From contig OX463845.1 of assembly GCA_949825065.1 (NCBI GenBank), positions 28,085,315-28,149,314 on the forward strand: 64,000 bases of DNA, read 5' to 3'. Source of the DNA: Odontocerum albicorne (Eukaryota > Arthropoda > Insecta > Trichoptera > Odontoceridae). The notes under the pieces were generated by a model, which searched no databases, was not told where the DNA came from, and saw only the letters and a list, made by a program, of their open reading frames with translations. Made by a program: the position numbers and the translations under genes. This document shows positions 59,065-64,000 of this stretch, in pieces; the first letter of the stretch is position 1, and every line of letters begins with the position of its first letter.

Positions 59065-59480
59065 TTAAATGTTGCAATACAAATAAATGTTGAAAATATG
59101 TTTTAAATCAATTGGATAAATATAAGAGATCAACTTATCTGACATAATTCATCTACCAACGGATATTTAATATTTGATGAATTCATTATAAAAGCTAAAA
59201 TTTCAAATTTACCCGAGCTTAGTTAAGAAAACAGCCTTAATTTTCACTAACTGGAATTGTATAATTGAAGCTATTATCCAGTCAAGTAGAAAGTTTATTC
59301 GTATATTAAATCAAGCAATCCTTAACAAATATAAATTATACCCTTGACTTGACTCCTCGCTGTATTGGTTTAGAGCCGAAATTCACAAAATGTGGATTGG
59401 CGTCACGGATTTTTTATTTTCAAACATTTTACAAAAAAGATATTCATTCATTCGTGTTACTATCAACATATTCAAATTCG
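59065..59480. other. No recognisable feature
   Basis: AT-rich between a LINE relic and a SINE. Confidence 0.45.
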
Positions 59481-59489
59481 TGTTGCAGG

Positions 59490-59812
59490 CACATTGAAGG
59501 GCACCTTCGGGAGACAATATTGTCTTCGACTCTATTAATGAGCCTTTGTGTAGAGTACCATTGAAATTGGCGTAAAACTCGCAGTTCATCATCGCTCGTA
59601 TTTATTTATTTATTGCGTTGGCAATACTGTCACTACTGAACAGGCAACAGCACTCGCACACGTCTTGCATGCGCGTTTATTGTTACTGAACTAAAACTTG
59701 TTTTAACAGACTGGCACCCTTTTTTATTTTTTTCTTGGGTACCACCGAAATTTGAACACGAAACATTCACGCGGAAGTCAAGCGTCTTACCACTAGGTTA
59801 CAAAAATCATTA
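59490..59812 (-). mobile_element. SINE family 2, best-preserved minus copy
   Basis: In reverse complement it runs from an A-box-like head (CTAGTGGTAAGACGCTTGAC) through TTCGTGTTCAAATTTCGGTG (weak B box), GGTACCCAAGAAAAAAATAA, GTGCCAGTCTGTTAAAAC, GTAACAATAAACGCGCATGC, AAGACGTGTGCGAGTGCTGT, CAGTAGTGACAGTATTGCCA, and a tail with AATTTCAATGGTACTCTAC. This copy gives the clearest order of blocks for the family. Confidence 0.85.
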
Positions 59813-59819
59813 CGTAAAA

Positions 59820-61435
59820 ATATTTTTTTAATATTATAACGTATTTTGGTTAGTTGAAATCACGCAATGGTTATGTAACTGACTCTTAGAGACTTGAAAA
59901 TGCTCGACAGATTATGAATTTCCCCATGTGGTAAAAGTATGAACATAGTTTAAAAAATATCAAGCATTGTTTAAAAAACGCTATTATATACGGTGTGGGA
60001 TTACATTTAGAAAGAATTTGATTTTGCCAGACAGGAATAAATAGCTTTCGTAAAATTTAGTCAAATTCAATTGAAAACTTCATTTTTTTACAAAGTGAAG
60101 AGCATTTTGATGATGATTTTTTACATAATACATTATCAAGTTGATTTTTATAAATAATATTTTAATTATTAAAAGAGCATTGTTAAGGCTCTAATAGAAT
60201 TCTAAGATTTAAACTTAAATTACAAAGAATTAAAATGTGATAATAACAATAAAAATAACAATTAAACTTATAATAATAATACTTTAATAAACAATCAATT
60301 TGGCAATTTATTCCAAGAGTTTGTGTGTACAATGCAACACAAGTTTTATAAATATACTTTAGTAAGAAAACAGGAATTGTGAACTGTGAATAAATATAAA
60401 TAAAATACAGTAATTTTTTTAAATTCAACAAATTTAATAAACACTCAAAATAAGAATAAAAAATTATTCCGTTTGGACTATTAACTTTTGGGAAAATACA
60501 AATTTATCCATTTGCTATCAGCATTCTCCAGTGAAGCAACATAACATAAATTGTCTACTTGCAATTATTTATATTAATGAGTCATCAATTCACATCATAC
60601 GCTCACGAATTCCCCACATGTGTTTCTTCAGTATAATATCAAAATCTTGTACTAGACATTAGCATTCTACATTTCCAAACTTATTAAGAAAGAAAAAAAA
60701 TTAAACCTATTTTATTGGCTCTGGATCGAAACGATCAAGGTATATGGTAATAAAGCTTATCTAAATTGAAATTGAGGCATTTTCTAGGGTTACAGAAGAC
60801 CTCCCACAATACAATAATTAAGAAATTCCTTCAACTCCATAGCTTTATCTTTGTTGCTTAGTTAAACTTATATTGAATAAATGGAACAGTGTAATTTTTT
60901 TCTTGGATGAAATAAATCTAGGGAAAATAATCTGCGATAAGTAAAATCATCTTATTATTTGATGGGCTTTAAGCTTTTTTATTCGAAACCTTATTCAGGA
61001 AGGATCAATCACTAATATACTCAATAAGTTTTTTTTAATGAATTGTGATATTTTGCAAATGGTTTGTCAGTAAAAATTGGAAGAGCTTTATCATTATTAA
61101 ATTAAATAAAAAATTAATGAAGTATACTGATATATCGGTTTTTAATGTTACTTTTTCAATTATAACAAATATATAATAAAATATACTTTAATCAATTAAA
61201 AAAAAAACTGTACTATAAAATTTATTGAAAAAACATATTTTGTATACAATTATTCAGTTGTCAAAAACAGATTTAATTAATATCTCGATTTTCGAAATAC
61301 AAGGAATTGCCATTTAAAATTCTGTCTTAATAGTTTATGTCAAATCGTCAACGGTACTTAAACAAATTATTTTCAAAAGAAAATTGTAAATTAGTCAAAT
61401 AATACGAATATCAGAATGTAGTTTCGTATTTTATG
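59820..61435. other. No recognisable feature
   Basis: Very AT-rich. No gene, tandem repeat or element recognised. Confidence 0.45.
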
Positions 61436-61439
61436 GGTT

Positions 61440-62112
61440 TATTAGGGTTAGGACAAAGTTTTACGTGCTGAATGTATATTATTATGAAAGGTTACAGTTA
61501 AAATTATTTTTTTGGACAGTTACCAGAGTGATTTTTGGCATCGTTTTGAAGATGGAACAAAATTAGTTATTTATTCGGTGCTTGGTGCTTTTTTACTACC
61601 GCAAAGGAAAAATACGACATCAAAGAAAAAAAAATATGTGTAAAAAGCTTCGCGACGATACAGTAAGCAATCATGCGTTTAATGTGATTTTAAAAGTCGT
61701 AATTGTGATACAACATATTAATATCCGTAATTGTGATACAACATATTAATATCCGTAATTGTGATACAACATATTAATATCCGTAATTGTGATACAACAT
61801 ATTAATATCCGTAATTGTGATACAACATATTAATATCCGTAATTGTGATACAACATATTAATATCCGTAATTGTGATACAACATATTATTATCCGTAATT
61901 GTGATAAGACACTCGAGATGGCGCCACTTTGGAAGGCCGATTACAATTGTTGACGACCAAATCAAGACTTGGATCTAGAATAACCAACTTTCTATGGCAA
62001 ATAAATTGCTGAGATATTAAAAATAACGAAAACTACCATCCACGAGCATTTGGTTTAAATATACGTTTGAATTCGACCTAAAATACAAAATAATATTTCG
62101 GGCAACCCAATA
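61440..62112 (+). mobile_element. Deleted mariner remnant
   Basis: The right end (62096-62112), reverse complement TATTGGGTTGCCCGAAA, is a typical mariner terminal repeat. A possible left end, TTATTAGGGTTAGGACAAAG, starts at 61440. At 61935-62085, frames carry GRPITIVDDQIKTWI, then NNQLSMANKLLRY, and TIHEHLV. This is the RSGRPxxxDDxxIxxLI...TIHEHLxxLGY DNA-binding segment of mariner transposases, a lineage different from the element at 685. The catalytic half is deleted. A minisatellite (61698-61910) interrupts the interior. Confidence 0.7.
61698..61910 (+). repeat. 28-bp minisatellite, 7.5 copies
   Basis: The unit CGTAATTGTGATACAACATA plus TTAATATC repeats from 61698 with exact 28-bp spacing (61726, 61754, 61782, 61810, 61838, 61866). 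A final partial unit at 61894 reads CGTAATTGTGATAAGAC. Only the seventh unit has a change (ATTATTATC). The final unit passes into mariner-derived sequence. Confidence 0.98.
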
Positions 62113-62114
62113 CT

Positions 62115-62465
62115 TGCAATAAAAGTATTATATAATATAGGTATACGTATCTTCTCTTATTAGTTTATGAACAAAATCTTGTATTACTATTTACTGTTTC
62201 AGCTAGAAATAAAGAGGCCTATTATTTTATAGGATTGTACAAAATATTGTATTGTGATTTATATTATATTTATCATGCTTGAATTATAGTTTGTTGATTT
62301 AGCGATAAAATGATATTTAAAAAATTTAAACATTCTTCTGATGCAAAAAAACTAACATTGCTGAAAAATATTATTAATATTTGCTTCAACTTGAATAATT
62401 AGAAAAACAAATAAACTTGCTCCAATTGTATTCTATCACAATTTCTTTGTATCACGTACAGCCTA
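62115..62465. other. No recognisable feature
   Basis: AT-rich gap between the mariner remnant and a SINE. Confidence 0.45.
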
Positions 62466-62469
62466 GGGG

Positions 62470-62642
62470 ATTTTACACATGTGCCAATTTTTTCCAGCCA
62501 ACCAGGAAGGTGTCTAAACAAGCCTTTAGTGAAAAAAGATCTCAACTCAATTTTGAAAATTGGGTTCCAAAGTAAATCGAATCCCCATCCCTCGGGCTGG
62601 AAGACATGTGTCTTACCAACTATAACACAGAAGTCATCCAAT
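62470..62642 (-). mobile_element. SINE family 1 copy
   Basis: On the plus strand, CATGTGCCAATTTTTTCCAG, CCAACCAGGAAGGTGTCTAA, GAATCCCCATCCCTCGGGCT and GTCTTACCAACTATAACACA give the reversed family order. Diverged but complete to the head. Confidence 0.82.
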
Positions 62643-62649
62643 TTGCTTT

Positions 62650-63225
62650 TACATACATCATGAGCGTGTCTTTGCGTATTTTACCAGCACCTTCCTTCAA
62701 TCTTTCACTTAACTAGGTAAATATGTCCAAATGATAAAGTACTTGTTTTATAACTCATTTTCCCAGTCACGAAACACAGTAATGTTTGCAAGAAGAATCC
62801 GGTCGAGAGTTAAACATTAAATTGATAATCCTTTCTTTCAGGGTCCATAAAAATAACTATCAAAGATTTTGGACCCTTCCGTGTTTTCGGAAACCCTCAC
62901 GTTTACAATACATTTAGAGGGGGGAGGGTTTCCGCTGTAATTGAATTGCCTGACGACATGAGCGCTCAGCATTGCGGACGCCTACCTATACATGGGGGAC
63001 GCTTAATGTTGTGTATTAAAATTATGACTGGCCCAAATAAAAAATAATACAGATTCAGGTTAAAGAATACAGTAAAAAGTTAGAAACATTAATTCCTGTC
63101 CTGCTAAAATGTATAAAACATACTCCTTTATAACTCACAAAAATCAAAATTAAAAATTGTGACCTTATTTTCCTTTTTTTTACAAATGTGGTAAATGTCC
63201 GAAGCCTTATACTTTTAAGCTATGA
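62650..63225. other. No recognisable feature
   Basis: AT-rich apart from a small patch at 62915-62960. No gene or repeat family seen. Confidence 0.4.
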
Positions 63226-63227
63226 CA

Positions 63228-63400
63228 ACTTTCTTGGTCTAGTTGGAAAGACACTGAACTTTCGCCCAGAGTTTCCAGGTCCTATTTTCGATGGCACCTA
63301 AAAAATGAAAAGAAAAAAAAGGGTTCCAGTGTGGTTCAATGGTTTATTTGATAGCATACTTGCACGTGCTATGCGTGTGCACTTGCGGTAATATTTGCAA
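63228..63400 (+). mobile_element. SINE family 2 copy
   Basis: TCTTGGTCTAGTTGGAAAGA (A box), AGGTCCTATTTTCGATGGCA (weak B box), CCTAAAAAATGAAAAGAAAA, GGGTTCCAGTGTGGTTCAAT and TTGCACGTGCTATGCGTGTG. It ends at the TA repeat. Confidence 0.78.
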
Positions 63401-63401
63401 T

Positions 63402-63420
63402 ATATATATATATATATAAC
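63402..63420 (+). repeat. (TA)n microsatellite
   Basis: About nine TA units immediately after the SINE body, likely grown from its 3' end. Confidence 0.95.
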
Positions 63421-63464
63421 TGTAAGATACACACATACTATTACGTCGTTTTCCTGTCAAGGTA

Positions 63465-63660
63465 GGTACAGATGAGAGAGCATCAGACTTTCATATCATG
63501 ACACGTCTTTCGCTTCTTCTACATCCATACTTTTCATACTATCACTACTATTTCACTGACTTTTACATTTTATTCTTTTAAAATATCATTTATTTCATCG
63601 TACTTTCCTTGGTTTTCTCTACCATATCTACCACTCACGTTTGCAATATATTTTTGTTTT
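63465..63660 (-). pseudogene. Possible LINE 3'-tail relic
   Basis: On the plus strand, ATCAGACTTTCATATCATGA, TTTCGCTTCTTCTACATCCA and TTGGTTTTCTCTACCATATC resemble the layout of 16480-16620 (TTTCGCTTTCTCCACATCAA, CGGTTTTCCTCTACCATGAT). No reading frame confirms it beyond this. Confidence 0.5.
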
Positions 63661-63691
63661 ATGTCAATGTTAATATTTCTATGGTGACAAC

Positions 63692-63760
63692 CTCCGCGAC
63701 TTAGTTGGTAAGACGCCTACCTTTAATTCCCGCTGAAATCATGGGATTATTTTGTAGTGA
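63692..63760 (+). mobile_element. SINE family 1 head fragment
   Basis: CAACCTCCGCGACTTAGTTG and GTAAGACGCCTACCTTTAAT are a good A-box head. The B-box region is partly deleted (TTTAATTCCCGCTGAAATCA). Confidence 0.75.
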
Positions 63761-64000
63761 TTTTGAAGATTTCAATGAGGTGAAATAAGTAATAAGTTAT
63801 AAAAAATAAGTCAAGATTTCCTGAAAATTTTACGAATGCAAAAGGCCATGTATCAGCAATATGACTCACCAACCCGTAAAAGTTCCGCTTTCAAGTACTT
63901 TCTCGCGGGACAATGACAACAAAAGCTCCACTGACACGTGAAAAGTTTACTTGAAAATAAGCAGCAGGTTTACCTCAAGTTTGTAACACGCTAAGAAGGT

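Noticed and set aside
61698..61910. CRISPR array from regularly spaced repeats
   Set aside because: The 28-bp units are directly adjacent with no spacers, and the genome is eukaryotic. It is a minisatellite.

Overview
This window looks like non-coding nuclear DNA from an arthropod, most likely an insect. It is strongly AT-rich, has no operon-like gene packing, and shows no intact multi-exon host gene. What can be recognised is almost entirely transposable-element debris: non-LTR retrotransposons of several kinds, one Penelope-like (GIY-YIG) fragment, two decayed mariner copies, palindromic MITEs, and three tRNA-headed SINE families. The repertoire points to an arthropod, but I cannot name the species or order.

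Layout: 0.4-2 kb holds a nest in which an old LINE relic is broken by a palindromic MITE and by a mariner element. From 3 to 6.1 kb lie LINE C-terminal relics on both strands. From 6.8 to 14.7 kb there are SINE heads, a 69-bp tandem triplicate, a diverged satellite-like array, another LINE relic and two unrecognised higher-GC islands. From 15.8 to 22.6 kb there are LINE relics, a full-length copy of the MITE, and the clearest LINE insertion: an RTE-like 3' fragment with a YADD motif and a perfect 12-bp target-site duplication. From 24 to 33.1 kb there are LINE relics and a complex of inverted SINE tails around a 249-bp palindrome. From 36 to 42.4 kb there are LINE relics, another palindrome and a tandemly duplicated SINE. 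From 44.4 to 46.5 kb there are LINE relics and one possible orphan exon. A Penelope-like endonuclease ORF lies at 49.3-49.8 kb, a GC-richer Jockey-type ORF at 57.2-57.9 kb, and a mariner remnant containing a 28-bp minisatellite at 61.4-62.1 kb.

The elements do not form a pathway. The window records successive insertion and decay. The least decayed insertions are the Jockey fragment, the Penelope-like fragment and the RTE-like fragment; most others carry several frameshifts and stops. Two short open segments (8035-8247 and about 46390-46522) match no element I recognise and are the only weak candidates for host or novel coding sequence. No previously undescribed functional system could be demonstrated. 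The best leads are the paired palindromic MITE, the SINE palindrome complex and the minisatellite inside a mariner relic.
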